A DNA stretch of 64,000 bases from Prochilodus magdalenae (GCA_024036415.1 JAMWET010006938.1:562501-626500), one strand, 5' to 3'; shown: positions 24,826 through 52,400, counted from the first letter of the stretch. Numbers and translations are program-made. The notes: generated from the sequence alone by a model not told the origin.

Positions 24826-25600
24826 ATGAATTATTTGAAGAAGGCATGATTGTGGGTACCAGACAAATGGGACATTTTATTTATGAAATCATGTGGGCAT
24901 TTAATATTCCACAGTGTCATGTGTGTAAAAGGAGTATGTCATAGGAGGCATTACTTGATCATGACTGGCAGCAAACAGAAAAGCGGCTCTGGCGGGAATC
25001 ATGTCCGCATTCAATGCAGGAGGCCCCCCCACATACATATCCTGCAGATCAGTGCTGCATTCTTTAGGTTTCATAGGATATGGGAGCAGAAGGCCCACCC
25101 GAGTGCCTCTGTTAACATCACAACAGTGGACACAGTGCCTCACCTGAACCCATGAGATAACTACCTGAACCCTAGAGGACCAGCAACATGTGGTGTGGTC
25201 AGATAAGCCACTGCACCAGTTGTTTAAGGCTGATGGTAGGGTTCCTGTTTGGCACAGACCCCATGAAGACATGGACCCCAAATGTTAACAAGGCATTCTG
25301 CAGGCTGCTGGTGGTTTCAAACTGGTGTGGGTTGTGTTCTTACGGCACAGGTTGGGTCCAGTCGTCCGCCTAAAGAAGTCACTGACTGGTGTACCTGGTA
25401 CATTTTACTGACCATATGAAGCCCTCCATGTACCCCATAATGATGAAATATTCTAGAAGGATAATGCACCGTTTTACAGATAATACACCATCAGGCCCAA
25501 GTTGTTGGGTCGAGAAGCATTCTGAAGAGTTTTGACGAATAGTGTGGCCTGCATGATCACCCAACATGAGCTCAGTCAAGGCATTTCACCATCGTGCTTT
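24825..25600 (+). pseudogene. Degraded Tc1-like transposase
   Basis: Fragments in shifting plus-strand frames follow Tc1 order: an N-terminal helix region near 24,845-24,950, a middle region near 25,000-25,150, then VVWSDKPLHQLFKADGR near 25,190-25,240, which aligns with the first catalytic aspartate segment (normally W-S-D-E). The later part to 25,600 looks like the remainder. Frames are broken by several indels and the acidic E after SD is lost. Confidence 0.6.
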
Positions 25601-27380
25601 GTTCGGACAAGATACATGTGACCTTTGAATGATTTTTTTAAGGCTTTGCAAAGTGACTCACAGCAGCATACAAACACCTTACTACTTCTTCAGAAATTCT
25701 ACACAGTGGTGGTGACATGACAGAGGTCTGATTACTCAGATTAAGGAGTAATCATATACACATCTGGACTTAAGAGTTAGTATTGCGTGTAAATCCCAGC
25801 TACGGAGTTACAGCCATTCAGAAAGGTCAGTGGCGAGGCTAAAGAATCTCCCTGCACTCTCTAAAACCATGGCAGTTTGTTTGAGAGGTCATTTGCATTG
25901 GAACTTACAGTATCACTGTATTGCATTACTTACAAGCAGGATATTGCACAATATTCTGTTTAGAGGTTAAACTGCAATGCCACATCAGAGCTACCATAAC
26001 CTTTTCCATCTTAACAGCCGAAGAAGAAGAAGAAAAAAGAACACAGATTCAGAAACTCTATAAACTGTTCATCTGACAGTTCGATACCAAAAACAATATC
26101 CAGGAAACCAATGATCTGGGACAAGAAACTTTAGTACAGCAACTTGCTACAGCGGTGCATTTGAGAAAGAAGCTGGTGAACGTCATGGGGCTATATCATG
26201 ACCAATGCAGGTAATGGCTACTAAGAACTAGCATAATGGGAGTGACAGCTAGTGCACTCTGTGATACACTGTATCCAAAAGCTTAGCAGTACAAAGATAC
26301 TGGAAACCTAGCATCAGTAGATATGACTAGTCATTGCAGATGCACATCAGATACATAGAAGAAGCCAATAGCTGTTGCGCAGGCAGCTTGACGCAATGGA
26401 AAACGACCATTTCAGGGTTTGAAACTTCACACAACAAACAGGAAACCACAATTCTGCTCAGCTCCTTTGGCTCCACTTGGTCTGGAGGTAGACAGAGTAA
26501 AAGCAATTGCCCAATATTGCATTGATTTTTCCTTGATATAATACAACCTCGGTCTAGGTGACAGGCCCTAGCTGGGAGCCCCAGCTTATCATGTTTTTCT
26601 TTTCACACCTCTGGTGTCTGAAGTCTGCTCCTGCAGTCTTGCATTGGGGCTACAACGCTATTGTAGCTAACAAAACAATGTGCTTATAGTAGCATCATGC
26701 AAACTGCATGCGTAAATCAGATACTTCGTCCCAAAAACATGCTCAGTTGTCTAGCAATCACAAACGGACAAACCTAAGGGTTTGTAGCATGTGTGACATG
26801 TTGTGGTTTAATCTCAGTAATGGATGTTTGTGAATTTTTATAGATAGCAGTAAATGATTTAGAATAAGAATAAGTGTATTTAAGATTAAGTAACAACTTG
26901 ACAAGGTTTAAAGCAATTGTGCAATGAATTAGGCATGTGGTTAGCAGAACGCTAATAGGGAGGTGTTAGCATTATCAGCTAACCATATTAGCCTTGGACA
27001 CCTCTACAATTTTAGGGACAATGCATTATAGATGTTCTTTGGAACATGTCCATCTAACAGTACAGTCATGCTTGCTCTTCTCTAGTTCTGAGAGTAGTTG
27101 GCGTTGTTCATATTAGCAATACAGAATGCCTCCTGCAACAGTTCTGTTAAACAAACAAACAAAGAAACAAACAAACCAGCCAATAACGAAAAAGCAGCAC
27201 TGCAGGGACCTTTGGGCTAAAACTCACAAGATACATTAAAGAACTAAATAATCAACTCGATAATCAGAGCTGGATACAGAGCCCAACAGACACAGCGGTG
27301 CAACAGCTATCGCTACTAACCCACAACCACAGAGGAGTCAGAGCTACAGTCAGCTACACGGCTACACTGGGTACAAAGTG
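25601..27380. other. Intergenic, no gene recognised
   Basis: No exon recognised. A short AAAC-type simple repeat lies near 27,150-27,175. Confidence 0.5.
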
Positions 27381-27522
27381 ATCACACATACCTTAACACA
27401 ACGTGTAGCTGCGCCAACGCAGGCGGGGAGAGAAACAGCGACACTGGGCCAAAACAAGCCACAAACAGAACGGTTAAAAACTAGAAAAGTGCATTTCCTG
27501 CAGGAAACGCGGGATGGTTAGG

Positions 27523-27785
27523 GTCGAAAATGATTGGGACTCTATGGCAGAAAAAGGGATGAATAAATGACAGAGGAGTGCGGGTCAGTGTGGCTGTGGA
27601 TTTGTGTTTGGGGACCTTCCCTTAGTGTGTATGTGAAGTTTCGTGACTTTTGGACGACGGAAACAGACGGCTTTAGGTGGGTCCAAAAATGACTGGGACT
27701 CTAGGGGAGAAACGAGGGGTGCGAAAAGAGAGAGAAACGAACGAGTGCGGGTCCCGAGCTAGTGTATCCGATTTGGTGTCTCTGG
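27523..27785 (+). repeat. Diverged tandem duplication in a CpG-richer block
   Basis: Two copies about 159 bp apart share AATGAYTGGGACTCTA, then GAGAAA/CAGAAA, then GAGTGCGGGTC. The block from about 27,390 to 27,980 has more CpG than the rest of the left half. No gene is seen; it may be part of an unclassified repeat. Confidence 0.55.
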
Positions 27786-27984
27786 GTTAAGCGGGAGTAG
27801 GGTAAATGGGCACACGCTATTCGATCCTATTCATTCTCCATGCGCATATATTAATTACGCCACACTACGACCCCTCAGTACAGAACCGTAACCATGGATA
27901 CCATATAATCGTTGAGGAACACAGCCACGGGTCACGAAAGTCAGATGCCCCGGAAGGAGAAGAGGGGAAACGACAGGTAGCTGC

Positions 27985-28975
27985 CCTCTAGAAGTCGACG
28001 AGTCGAATCGCCAGTCGAATGACAACAGTGACCTTTTTTTTTTTTGTAAAACGGACAAATACATACAAAAAAACCGCAAAAGAACTTTAAGAGTGTAAAA
28101 AGACATTTTAATCATTATTAAAGGGGATAATAAATATATATGTAAGGTCTAGCTGGGCTGTGACGCGTGCTTGCTAAAAAATTAAACCCATGTGACGACG
28201 TGCGCTGGCAGTTCGCCGCTGAAGAAGCTAAAGCTGTGAAGCTAAGAAAACGGGGGGCGCGATGTTTTAGAGAAAGTCTGAAGGAGGAAGTTTAAAGAAG
28301 AGAATCTGAACAAATTAAACCTGATTCTGCTCTTCATTCAGTCAGACATCCAACACTGCTCCAAACGAGCGAGCTGACTTTCGTTTTAGACGTAACGGCT
28401 GTTTGCGGTGAAGGAAAAACGGAGCGAAGCCGTTAGTTTTATTATAATTCCATTATTTTAGAATCTAAATTACAGATATTTATATTTATTCGTCTACAGC
28501 TAAGATTATCTTTATTTAAGGATAAGTACAGTCACTTAATTTGCCTGCCGATAAATAATTAGTCTAATTCAGGTCTACCGTTTTTCTTTTTGTCTAAAAA
28601 TAATTTAAATGTGGACTAATTTCGTTTTATTTAGCAGTTCTTTATTTATGAGAGATGAAAGGCGAAGGGTCCTCCTACTGAAGAAGCTGTTAAAAGTGAA
28701 ATTAAAGACACAGGCTATAATACGCGCTGCTGCCCAACGCTACACTCTGTAATTAAATCAGGCTCCAGTTCAGATCGATCATCATACGCCACGTCTCTTT
28801 TAGTTCAGAAATATGTTTCTGTGACTCTGCTGACTTTCTAAACGAGGAGGACATCAGATCTGAACCGTATGCAGATTGATTTACTGATTACTAGATAATG
28901 TACATGGAGAAAAACCATGAACGATCAGTCGAATCGTCGACCAGGACGGGGGAATCCGATTCAACTGGCAAAAAA
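27985..28975. mobile_element. Candidate non-autonomous DNA transposon, CpG-rich
   Basis: The left side has TCGACGAGTCGAATCGCC and the right side has CAGTCGAATCGTCGACC, forming partly inverted GTCGA/AATCG-rich ends about 1 kb apart. The interior (28,140-28,460) is rich in CpG and has no long frame. Fish hAT-like non-autonomous elements often have such ATTCGA-rich ends. No target duplication was identified, so borders are approximate. Confidence 0.4.
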
Positions 28976-29519
28976 AGAAAACTGACTACTGAAGGAAACA
29001 TATAGAAGAAAACATATAGATATGAGATGCTGCAGTATGACCCATCATTGTGATCTGGAATAGCACCTCTTAAACTCCATGCCTATCACCTTCCCCAAAA
29101 CGCAAAGGCCTGTGTGGTAACATATGAGGACGGGTGGACAGAAGTGTGTGTTTAGTGGGGAGTGAGGTGAGGAGTTTGAGAAAAATCCAACCAACTAAAG
29201 GACTAAACATGAGAAAGAGAGACACATGCATGCCTGCTGTTGGTACAGCAGTATGGTTTCTCCGATAGGTATAGTGGACTGAGAACAGTCCACCAAACAA
29301 AACTAGATGAAAGAAGAAGACATTGGAAATAATTCTATTTGAACAGGACCATTAATTTATCACACAGATTCACTGTGCGGTGTTCACTCCTGTGCTACAT
29401 TACCTTTCCTTCTAACAGCTGAAGACACTGATTGATTCTCATTTGAAAGCAGCATATGTTGCTCCGAAATGTGTTCAGTTTTAATGCTGCTGTTACAGAT
29501 GTGCCAGTTACCCACTAAT

Positions 29520-29875
29520 ACCTAATTTGGTTCTGTTGAGCTTACCAGTGCACTGCTGTTTTTAAGAAGGTCCCAAAATGTTGACTTAGCCACTCCAAAA
29601 GTTTCTGCCATGTCTCGGATGGCCCTAACGATGGCCGCCTTCACTTTCATTGACACCTCTTTGGATATTCAACAACTCCAGAGCCTTTATCTCCTCAATT
29701 TGTTATTAAATAATTAAGGAACATCAACCTGGCCCTGAATCTAGAGATTGGTCAACTCTTCAGTTAAATTTAAGCTTCTAAAATTGGAGGGACTAGGCAA
29801 AAATGACTGTAATTCCTCAACAGTTGGTGTAATACTCAAACTGAAAGTCTGCAGTTCAGTCACATCTTCATTGTC
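29520..29875 (-). pseudogene. Tc1-like element fragment, 5' part
   Basis: On the minus strand, from 29,875 leftward, come the inner terminal-repeat landmark GACTTTCAGTTTGAG, then AATTACAGTCATTTTTGCC, and then coding sequence reading IRDMAETFGVAKSTFWDLL, the helix-turn-helix of a Tc1-like transposase. It is cut off at the left, with no catalytic domain. Confidence 0.7.
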
Positions 29876-29957
29876 ATACATACATACATACATACTTCCT
29901 CTAAAGGAAAAACCCATTCATGACATCAAGTGTAGTTGAGGACATTCTAAAGAAGGT

Positions 29958-30405
29958 TTGTTCATCACTGGTGTCTATAAATTCTCGAGGAACAGAAATG
30001 CCAGATTGGACTTTGCTAGAATACATTTTAAAAAGCCTGGCTGTTTTTTTTTTGGACAGATGAAACCAAGATCAACTTGTACCAGAATAATGACAAAGTA
30101 TGGAGAAGGAAAGGGAGGGTTCAGGATCCAAAGCATATCACGTTATCCGCAAACACGGTCAATGCAGTGTTATGGCTTAGGCATATATGGCTGTGAACTG
30201 AACTGGGTCACATGTGTTACTTATGATGTGACTTGATAGACGTAGCAGGTTCTGAAGTAAAGCATCCCTGGGAAGGAAACTAGCTGAAAGTCTAAACTTC
30301 AACCACAGCTTGACTGCATCGTTTCAAACCCACTGTGGATGTGTGCAGCGGCACAATTACAAATTTTGTTTCATTGTCCAAATATTTTTGGACATTTGAT
30401 TTAGA
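29958..30405 (+). pseudogene. Tc1-like element fragment, 3' part
   Basis: Frames read FARIHFKKPGCFFFGQMKPRST, a frameshifted version of the W-x-D-E-T-K catalytic segment, then KVWRRKGR-like sequence. The landmark CTGAAAGTCTAAACTTCAACC and a tail ending TCCAAATATTTTTGGACAT (30,283-30,405) follow, typical of the terminal repeat of the same Tc1 subfamily as 29520-29875. The second and third catalytic regions are missing. Confidence 0.7.
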
Positions 30406-31050
30406 TTTTAGCTCATTAAACTAGACAGCTGGTATTGGTTTATTAAACTAGACAGCAAGCTGTGGCTAGAAAATGACCAGCAATGAGAAACACCTCAGAC
30501 ATTCATTGTATGGATCAGTGGATCATTGAGGTGAATCAACAAGGTGTGTTCAATATCTTGGAAAGCAGCTAGACAGCTTTTAAAACTCCAGCAGCTTTCC
30601 ACCAACACAAGAACTACAACCAACACAACATGTCACTCCCATATCAGTATCACTGTAGTGCCACCACCCAAGTAATACCTGCTCCTGTCAGGGTCCTGAC
30701 TACTGGTGATAGGGATAGAGAGAAGCTAACAACAGAAACAGCTGGGCTACTGATTGGCAGAGACCTACTTTTTAAAGCTGCTGGAAAATACTTAGTGTAC
30801 CTAACTGACCACCTCACAGCACTTGAATCCCGGGAGCAAAATGTCCAGATGCACCATGTATTATATAATCAAAAATTCAAGAACATTAAGATACTACACT
30901 GCCATGCTTAATGGTCTTCTTTAAAATTCTACAATTTCTCCAGTGGCACTGTCAAACTGGCAACCATTGGTGGCACAAAAGCTCTTTTTTCTACGGCAGT
31001 CGTGCACCCACAAGTGAAAAATGAAAGACGAGGTATGAATGGTGGTTTAC
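30406..31050. other. Intergenic, no gene recognised
   Basis: No recognised exon. The frame at 30630-30911 resembles nothing I know. Confidence 0.45.
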
Positions 31051-31054
31051 TTTC

Positions 31055-31317
31055 TCCATTTCATATTTTATTCTAAAACAAAAAAACTCGTACTCCTCCA
31101 AGCACAAAAATAGAAGCAAATAAAATAAAGAAACTATTTACAGTCAGGTCACATTTGTATTTTGTCTCTGTTAGTCCTTTTGCACATGTCTGACTGTGTT
31201 TTTGGCAATGACTGCTTTCATCAGATACACAGTGTGTACTGGGGGGGAAACACAAGTATCAGTCTTCAATTTCTGAGACTTCAGAATTACATGGCACGCT
31301 TTTGTAGTGCCTCTGAA
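31055..31317 (-). other. GTF2E2 3' UTR (inferred)
   Basis: Sequence downstream of the stop codon. A minus-strand AATAAA (TTTATT at 31067-31072) lies about 250 nt past the stop and is the nearest plausible polyadenylation signal. The transcript end is inferred. Confidence 0.5.
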
Positions 31318-45788
<14,471 letters not shown>

Positions 45789-46024
45789 CCTACACAAACA
45801 CAAACAGAATGGACATTTTAGAAAAGAATCATGTAACACACAAAACGTATGGCTTCCTTATATGAATGAACCTATCACTTTTATGCTTATAAATATCAAT
45901 ATTTCTATTCAGAAGGAATGCAACAACACAACATATCACGATGCAGCACATGCAGTATATTGCTGTGCATTTTTATGACTAGCATTTTAGCTTGTGTTTA
46001 ACATACTGAGGACTAAATTAATTG

Positions 46025-46775
46025 TTAAAGTTGATTAGCCACTGTCATACACGTCGTAATTTTAGCCCATTCATCAATAAAAAACAGCTTCAATTCTGCG
46101 AAACTGGCTGTTCCATAATATTCCATTTGTTCCTCTTTTTCTTTGGTAAAACCACCTGTGCGATCAATATCATTGACCAATGTCCCCCTAAGAATTAGTT
46201 CCCAGACAGATGTCCCTACATTTCCACAATCTATTGTTGGAGAGCAACCCTGGACTTGATGCAACCCAACACGCCCAAACTGCGACACCACAACAACTGT
46301 ATTTTACAGATGGTATAAGGTTCTTTTGCCTAAATACACCGTTTTTCTTTTCCCAGAATTGTTCTTTTAGGAGAGTGGTAGCATTCTTCAAGCAACATAT
46401 GCAAAAAATGGATCTCGTTTAATTATGTTCTGTCCAGGCTAGCAAATCAATTCCAATACAATCTGGATATGACAAAAGTTGGATATTGGGCTAACAGTCA
46501 CAACACAGCCTTACATGTCTTGCTCTCAGACTAATCTTTGTTAGGTGGCCACTCGTGTAGAGTGTTACAACAGTCTCCAAACACTTTCGAGATTTGTAAC
46601 ACTTTCCAGCCTGATGAGCCTCAACACATGATTTTCTGAGGTCCTTAGAAATCTGCATTGTTTGTGCCATGATGCCCATACACAGGAATGAAGATCTGAC
46701 ATTGACAGATCCCTGTTCCTTAAATACAACAGGGCGGCCACACACACTTTATCGTCATCTTATCGACTGAAAGCA
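46025..46775 (-). pseudogene. Degraded Tc1-like transposase in GTF2E2 intron 1
   Basis: Minus-strand fragments in Tc1 order: MAQTMQISKDLRKSCVEAHQ near 46,670 (N terminus), VFRQKNLIPSVKY with VAVWACW near 46,340-46,250 (between the first two catalytic residues), and DEWAKI near 46,080 (C-terminal). Large internal gaps and frameshifts; no catalytic triad remains. Confidence 0.75.
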
Positions 46776-46890
46776 CCCAGTGCATGCCAGCACACTATGT
46801 GTTAATACCTAACTTATTGCCAATATGTATAAGTATATAAAGCTAAAAACACAGTGTGTGCAAGGATAAAGTGGATATATACATTGGAAA

Positions 46891-46971
46891 TATATTGTAT
46901 TTAATTTGCTCTCATATCCATGTAAAGGCAAAAAAGCTATTTAGCTAGCTAGTTATCAGACGAGTGCCACA
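46891..46971 (+). repeat. 81-bp direct repeat, left of GTF2E2-side minisatellite
   Basis: Differs from 47609-47689 at about three positions. Contains TTTAATTTGCTCTCATAT and CTAGCTAGTTATCAGACGAG. The two copies bracket the 26-bp minisatellite. Confidence 0.92.
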
Positions 46972-46987
46972 TACTAGTATACAGCGC

Positions 46988-47600
46988 ACACTATGCCTGA
47001 CATATACACTGGGACACTATGCCTGACATACACTGGGACAATATGTCTGATATATACACTGGGACACTATGCCTGACATATACACTGGGACACTATGTCT
47101 GATATATACACTGGGACAATATGTCTGATATATACACTGGGACACTATGCCTGACATATACACTGGGACACTATGTCTGATATATACACTGGGACACTAT
47201 GCCTGATATATATACCGGGACAGTATGTCTGATATATACACTGGGACACTATGCCTGATATATATACCGGGACACTATGTCTGACATATACACTGGGACA
47301 CTATGCCTGACATACACTGGGACACTATGCCTGATATATACACTGGGACACTATGCCTGATATATACACTGGGACACTATGCCTGATATATACACTGGGA
47401 CACTATGCCTGATATATACACTGGGACACTATGTCTGATATATACACTGGGACACTATGCCTGATATATACACTGGGACACTATGCCTGATATATATATA
47501 CTGGGACACTATGCCTGATATATATATACTGGGACACTATGTCTAACATATACACTGGGACACTATGCCTGATATATACACTGGGACACTATGCCTGATA
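46988..47600 (+). repeat. 26-bp minisatellite in GTF2E2 intron 1
   Basis: About two dozen units of the type CACTATGCCTGATATA + TACACTGGGA, with CCTGA/TCTGA and ACATA/ATATA variants. It belongs to the same family as the far larger array in QDPR intron 1 but is enriched for GCCTG and CTGGGA variants, so it has evolved partly separately. Confidence 0.95.
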
Positions 47601-47608
47601 AATACATA

Positions 47609-47689
47609 TATATTTTATTTAATTTGCTCTCATATTTATGTAAAGGCAAAAAAGCTATTTAGCTAGCTAGTTATCAGACGAGTGCCACA
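47609..47689 (+). repeat. 81-bp direct repeat, right of GTF2E2-side minisatellite
   Basis: Second copy of 46891-46971. Its end at 47689 coincides with the start of the adjacent SINE. Confidence 0.92.
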
Positions 47690-47910
47690 GGCATCACATT
47701 GGCTGGTGTGGCCCACTACCTGCCAGGGAGCCACCACCACATGTGGTAGATAGACTGGTGTTTGAATCCCGGGCTGGGTGACTATGCTGTGCTACACCAA
47801 TAAGAGTCCTTGGGCACGACTCCGAACATTATACTGCCCTACCGGTAATATGATTAACCTTGTAAGTTGCTCTGGATAAGAGCGCTAGCTAAATGCCATA
47901 ACTGTAAATG
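47690..47910 (+). mobile_element. tRNA-derived SINE, copy 2
   Basis: Same family as 9238-9450: a B-box-like GTTTGAATCCC at 47760-47770, then GGGTGACTATGCTGTGCTAC, CAATAAGAGTCCTTGGGCA and the tail GCTCTGGATAAGAGCG...GCTAAATGCC. The A-box region is more degraded. It lies in GTF2E2 intron 1. Confidence 0.88.
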
Positions 47911-48289
47911 TAATACTGCTTGAATATCTAAAGCTCCTAAAACTGCTGACTTCAAACTACTAGCTAGCAAGCTAACGCTATCTAGGTTAACTGACTAGCT
48001 TGTTAGCTGTAACAATGTTAGCCAGCTAGCTAAATATTAGAAAGAAATTTGTATATGTAATTCTAAACTAATTAACGTTATCACCGTATCACGTTAACCC
48101 AATTCTGGCGACGCTTTTAAGAAACATTTAAAAGATGTAAAACGTAACAAACGCTATTCAACTAACTTTAGCTAGCTAACCACCTAGCGCGAGCTGGCTA
48201 GCATAACATCAGTCGACTCGTTTACGGTAACATTTCAAGCAGGCGATGCTATGCTTATATCCCTGGTTAAAGCTAGCCCTTTAACCTAC

Positions 48290-48440
48290 CTTGCTATCCC
48301 ACGATCTCTCGTCGAGAGACAGGTCTGTTATATCCTATTTATTCATTCAAATCTCATCAGCTGTCTTCGCTCAGCCGAGAGAGGTAAGAAAGGACAGGTA
48401 GCTACTGTTCACTCGGAACACCAGACAACTCTTCACGCTA
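48290..48440 (-). other. Candidate non-coding first exon of GTF2E2
   Basis: A minus-strand donor GCAAG/GTAGGTT (exon end 48290) fits the requirement for an upstream exon before the acceptor at 45790. The start is unknown; about 48,440 is a guess from rising CpG. Inference only. Confidence 0.4.
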
Positions 48441-49310
48441 GCGACTGCAACTAGGGGCTACGCTCCAAACGACCTACATGAAGCCTACTTAGGGTACTTC
48501 CACAGTAGAAACGCTCACGGTAGACATTTCATGGTGTTGTTCCAAACCGAACTGTAAAAGGATGATGGAAAAGGGATCTACAGAGAAAGCGCTGTGGTGG
48601 CGAAATAACGGACGCTTTATATGAAGTCGTTGTTTTGGTATTTAATGTTTTTTTATTTATTTGCTCTGAATAAAAAATATGGCTGCACACGAGTGGTATT
48701 AGAATCTAGAAATTGCAGCCGTGTTCCAATTGGCCTCGTGGTTCCCTACAAAGTGTACTATTCAGACCTTCATAAGAATAAATCCAAACCAGTTTGCCGT
48801 GAACAATGGTTTACCCCATTATATACACCGACCACGGTCACTTCTGAATGAGATGTAGAGGATAGGCCTCAGACACGAACTAGGGAATAGGGCATAGGCA
48901 TCAACGCCGTTCTAAATGGAGAGCCCTCCACAACGGTATGTGTTCTTCGTCTCTTATCGTAAACTCGGCTTGCGTATGGTTACAACTCCGCACAGCGCCA
49001 CCTTACGCTATTTTGTTGTTGAAACAAATATGTTAAAACAGACAATTAAAGCACCCGCACATACATTTCGTTATCAGTTGACGTTGTTTTAAGAAAAGAA
49101 AAGACGGGGTTGTGCAGGATACACTCTATACAGCCGTTCTTTATAATCACTCAATGACGTACCGCTCCCTCCGCTGCGGTAGGTGGCGATAGAGACACCT
49201 CAGCCTGGCTGTAAATAATCATAGAAGGAGTGGAGCTCGTTGCACGCTGTTTCTGTCTTACTACTTTGTTTTTCTTTTCGTTGGCTGGACGTCGTAGTGT
49301 TTTATTAACC
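48441..49310. promoter_or_regulatory. Putative divergent GTF2E2-QDPR promoter
   Basis: The two genes point away from each other across this interval, which has more CpG than flanking introns (near 48,440-48,620 and 48,900-49,260) and no convincing TATA box at a fixed distance from either start. The QDPR ATG has a good context (ACCATGG). The frame open upstream of it begins with GTG at 49230 and is not considered coding. Shared control is inferred from layout. Confidence 0.55.
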
Positions 49311-49403
49311 ATGGCGGCAGCAGAAGCTCATAAAGTTATTATTTACGGTGGAAAAGGAGCTCTGGGCTCAAAATGTGTTCAGTATTTCAAATCGAAACAG
49401 TGG
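49311..49403 (+). CDS. qdpr: QDPR exon 1 (coding part)
   Basis: 31 codons, [20 protein letters not shown] through FKSKQW, donor TGG/GTGAGT. Contains the NADH-binding glycine motif. Confidence 0.96.
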
Positions 49404-52400
49404 GTGAGTTTATCACGCCGCTCTTAACACTCTAAACATGAGCTGGAACTTGGTGAACTTGCACAGGGGGTGATGAACTTAATGCCGTAAAGCGCTATAC
49501 ATTATTAAAACCTAAATACGAAGAGCGCTTTTATAGGTTTATACACGAATACAGGCATCTAACTACAACGACTTTGACGCTATGTCTAATATATGCTGTG
49601 ACATTATGTCTGATATATGTACTAGGACACTACGTCTGATATATACACTGTGACACTATGTCTAATATATACACTGTTCTGTATATCTGATATATACACT
49701 GTGACACTATGTCTAATATATACTGTGCTGTATGTCTAATATATATACTGTGACACTATGTCTGATATACTGGGACACTATGTCTAATATATACTAGGAC
49801 ACTATGTCTAATATATACTGTGTGACTATATGCCTGATATATACACTGTAACACTGTCTAATATATATACTGGGACACTATGTCTGCTATATACACTGTA
49901 ACACTATGTCTAATATATATACTGTGACACTATGTCTGAAATATGCACTGTGACACTATGTCTGATATATACACTGTGACACTATGTCTGATATATACAC
50001 TGTGACACTATGTCTGATATACACTGTGACACTATGTCTGATATACTGGGACACTGTCTAATATATACTGGGACACTGTGTCTAATATATACACTGTGAC
50101 ACTATGTCTGATATATACACTGTAACACTATGTCTAATATATATACTGGGACACTATGTCTGATATATACACTGTGACACTATGTCTGATATATACACTG
50201 TGACACTATGTCTGATATACACTGTAACACTATGTCTGATATATATACTGTGACACTATGTCTGAAATATGCACTGTAACACTATGTCTGATATATATAC
50301 TGTGACACTATGTCTGAAATATGCACTGTGACACTATGTCTTATATACACTGTGACACTGTCGGATATATACACTGTGACACTATGTCTATTATATACGC
50401 TGTGACACTATGTCTGATATATACACTGTGACACTATGTCTGAAATATGCACTGTGACACTATGTCTTATATATACACTGGAACACTATGTCTGATATAC
50501 TGGGACACTATGTCTGATGTACGCTGTGACACTGTCTAATATATATACTGGGATACTATATCTAATATACACTGTGACACTATGTCTGATATATACACTG
50601 TAACACTATGTCTAATATATACACTATGACACTATGTATGATATATATACTGTGACACTATGTCTGAAATATGCACTGTGACACTATGTCTTATATATAC
50701 ACTGTGACACTGGTATATATACTGTGACACTGTCGGATATATACACTGTGACACTATGTCTATTATATATGCTGTGACACTATGTCTGATATATACACTG
50801 TGACACTATGTCTGATATATATATACTGTGACACTATGTCTGAAATATGCACTGTGACACTATGTCTTATATATACACTGGAACACTATGTCTGATATAC
50901 TGGGACACTATGTCTGATGTACGCTGTGACACTGTCTAATATATATACTGGGATACTATATCTAATATATACACTGTGACACTATGTCTGATATACACTG
51001 TAACACTATGTCTAATATATACACTATGACACTATGTCTGATATATACACTGTCTAATATATATACTGGGACACTATGTCTGATATATACACTGTAACAC
51101 TATGTCTAATATATATACTGTGACACTATGTCTGAAATATGCACTGTGACACTATGTCTGATATATACACTGTGACACTATGTCTGATATATACACTGTG
51201 ACACTATGTCTAATATATATACTGGGACACTATGTCTGATATATACACTGTGACACTATGTCTGATATATACACTGTAACACTATGTCTGATATACTGGG
51301 ACACTGTCTAATATATACTGGGACACTGTGTCTAATATATACACTGTGACACTATGTCTGATATATACACTGTAACACTATGTCTAATATATATACTGGG
51401 ACACTATGTCTGATATATACACTGTGACACTATGTCTGATATATACACTGTAACACTATGTCTGATATACTGGGACACTGTCTAATATATACTGGGACAC
51501 TGTGTCTAATATATACACTGTGACACTATGTCTGATATATACACTGTAACACTATGTCTAATATATATACTGGGACACTATGTCTGATATATATACTGTG
51601 ACACTATGTCTGAAATATGCACTGTAACACTATGTCTGATATATATACTGTGACACTATGTCTGAAATATGCACTGTGACACTATGTCTTATATATACAC
51701 TGTGACACTGGTATATATACTGTGACACTGTCGGATATATACACTGTGACACTATGTCTGAAATATGCATTGTGACACTATGTCTGATATATACACTGTA
51801 ACACTGTCTAATATATATACTGGGACACTATGTCTGATATATACACTGTAACACTATGCCTAATATATATACTGTGACACTATGTCTGAAATATGCACTG
51901 TGACACTATGTCTGATATACTGGGACACTGTCTAATATATACTGGGACACTGTGTCTAATATATACACTGTGACACTATGTCTGATATATACACTGTAAC
52001 ACTATGTCTAATATATATACTGGGACACTATGTCTGATATATACACTGTGACACTATGTCTGATATATATACTGTGACACTATGTCTGAAATATGCACTG
52101 TAACACTATGTCTGATATGTATACTGTGACACTATGTCTTATATATACACTGTGACACTGGTATATATACTGTGACACTGTCGGATATATACACTGTGAC
52201 ACTATGTCTATTATATATGCTGTGACACTATGTCTGATATATATATACTGTGACACTATGTCTGAAATATGCACTGTGACACTATGTCTTATATATACAC
52301 TGGAACACTATGTCTGATATACTGGGACACTATGTCTGATGTACGCTGTGACACTGTCTAATATATATACTGGGATACTATATCTAATATATACACTGTG

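Noticed and set aside
49230..49310. N-terminal extension of QDPR with a hydrophobic leader-like stretch
   Set aside because: The frame opens with GTG, not ATG. The ATG at 49311 has a strong context and matches the family start.
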